11,868 bases of DNA from CAZVJU01 sp964627195 (GTDB taxonomy: Bacteria; Patescibacteriota; Microgenomatia; UBA8517), in contig CAZVJU010000035.1 in NCBI GenBank assembly GCA_964627195.1, positions 1 to 11,868 of the forward strand, read 5' to 3'. Positions within the stretch are counted from its first letter, which is position 1. Every line of letters starts with the position of its first letter. The translations under genes and the position numbers were made by a program. Below are positions 11,689-11,868 of the stretch, piece by piece. A model generated the notes under the pieces. That model saw only the letters and a program-made list of their open reading frames with translations. It was not told where the DNA came from and searched no databases.

Positions 11689-11728
11689 CATCGTATAGCA
11701 CTGCTTTCGCATTGTAGACGATGGGGCC
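11689..11728 (-). repeat. Partial copy of the tRNA-Glu 5' end within a hairpin
   Basis: The first 14 bases of tRNA-Glu (GGCCCCATCGTCTA on the minus strand) are repeated exactly at 11715-11728, 70 nt upstream. The copy then departs from tRNA sequence and forms CATCGT/ACGATG (11689-11694 with 11718-11723) around TGC-GAAA-GCA. It may be debris of a second tRNA-Glu or of an integration event. Confidence 0.75.
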
Positions 11729-11737
11729 TTAAGTCAA
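11711..11737 (-). promoter_or_regulatory. Candidate tRNA-Glu promoter
   Basis: The minus strand has TTGACT (11732-11737, five of six) and TACAAT (11711-11716, five of six), separated by a short 15-bp spacer that contains most of the duplicated tRNA fragment. It points at tRNA-Glu. The short spacer makes it suboptimal. Confidence 0.4.
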
Positions 11738-11791
11738 ACTGGAATATTTTACCATTTAGCCTCAGCCAATGCTACAATACAAACATTAATA

Positions 11792-11868
11792 ACATCCTCC
11801 GCGTGACTTATGTCCGCGGTATCCTTTGAAGGAGGATGATATATCAAGTTCAATTCCTTCATGGGCTT
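11792..11868 (+). mobile_element. Palindromic repeat element B (partial, runs off right edge)
   Basis: This has the same plan as element A at 4103-4260. CATCCTCC (11793-11800) pairs with GGAGGATG (11831-11838). Inside, CCGCG/CGCGG with GAC-TTAT-GTC (11799-11819) replaces the GC stem. TCCTT-TG-AAGGA (11822-11833) is the small alternative stem. Then TATATCAAGTTCAATTC matches TATCAGAGTTCGATTC of element A, and CCTTCATGGGCTT begins what would be the final hairpin. Stems are kept while bases change. No transposase is visible. Confidence 0.45.

Overview
The window most likely comes from a Candidate Phyla Radiation (Patescibacteria) bacterium, possibly in or near the Microgenomates/Katanobacteria group. 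The evidence is the 5' end of a 16S rRNA gene with substitutions in the 27F primer region (AGGGTTTGATCC and GGCCCAG). Other support is low GC content, very tight packing (4-nt tail-to-tail overlaps, ATGA overlap), gene starts without Shine-Dalgarno sequences, tRNAs without encoded CCA, and a gene mix (GT39-like, DedA, GIY-YIG, GSDH) common in these genomes. The phylum is inference from a 135-nt 16S fragment. A run of 10 N at 8227-8236 shows this is a draft assembly.

Layout. 1-518 (minus): start of an rrn operon with a long structured leader, a boxA-like site, an intrinsic-terminator-like hairpin with a competing fold, and a good promoter. 612-1160 (plus): an unrecognised protein. 1194-3106 (plus): a promoter, a 26-codon ORF that copies the first codons of a Ppx/GppA gene, a kinase-like protein and the full Ppx/GppA gene, with all three ORFs overlapping. 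3103-3264 (minus): a small unknown gene, diverging from a DedA membrane protein at 3339-3998. 3999-4415 holds no gene but contains a palindromic repeat element with an internal 30-bp tandem repeat. 4416-6056 (plus): a cellulose-synthase-like GT2, convergent with a GT39-like membrane glycosyltransferase at 6053-7624 (minus).

From 7705 to 10322 (minus) lie a GSDH-type beta-propeller, interrupted by the assembly gap beside a dispersed repeat, and an upstream membrane-anchored TolB-like beta-propeller; the two are probably co-transcribed. From 10555 to 11658 (minus) come a VOC protein, tRNA-Gln, tRNA-Lys, a GIY-YIG protein and tRNA-Glu, separated by strong inverted repeats. A second copy of the palindromic element runs off the right edge.

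How the genes relate: the GT2, GT39, DedA and the two exported propellers all point to envelope polymer and lipid-carrier work. The Ppx/kinase-like pair may be a coupled nucleotide or polyphosphate module, but its function cannot be read from sequence. The strongest candidates for something undescribed are the direct-repeat-flanked kinase-like cassette at the start of ppx, whose deletion between the repeats would restore an intact ppx directly behind its promoter; the attenuator-like switch in the rrn leader; and recurring promoter spacing that places the -10 box 6-9 nt before the start codon.
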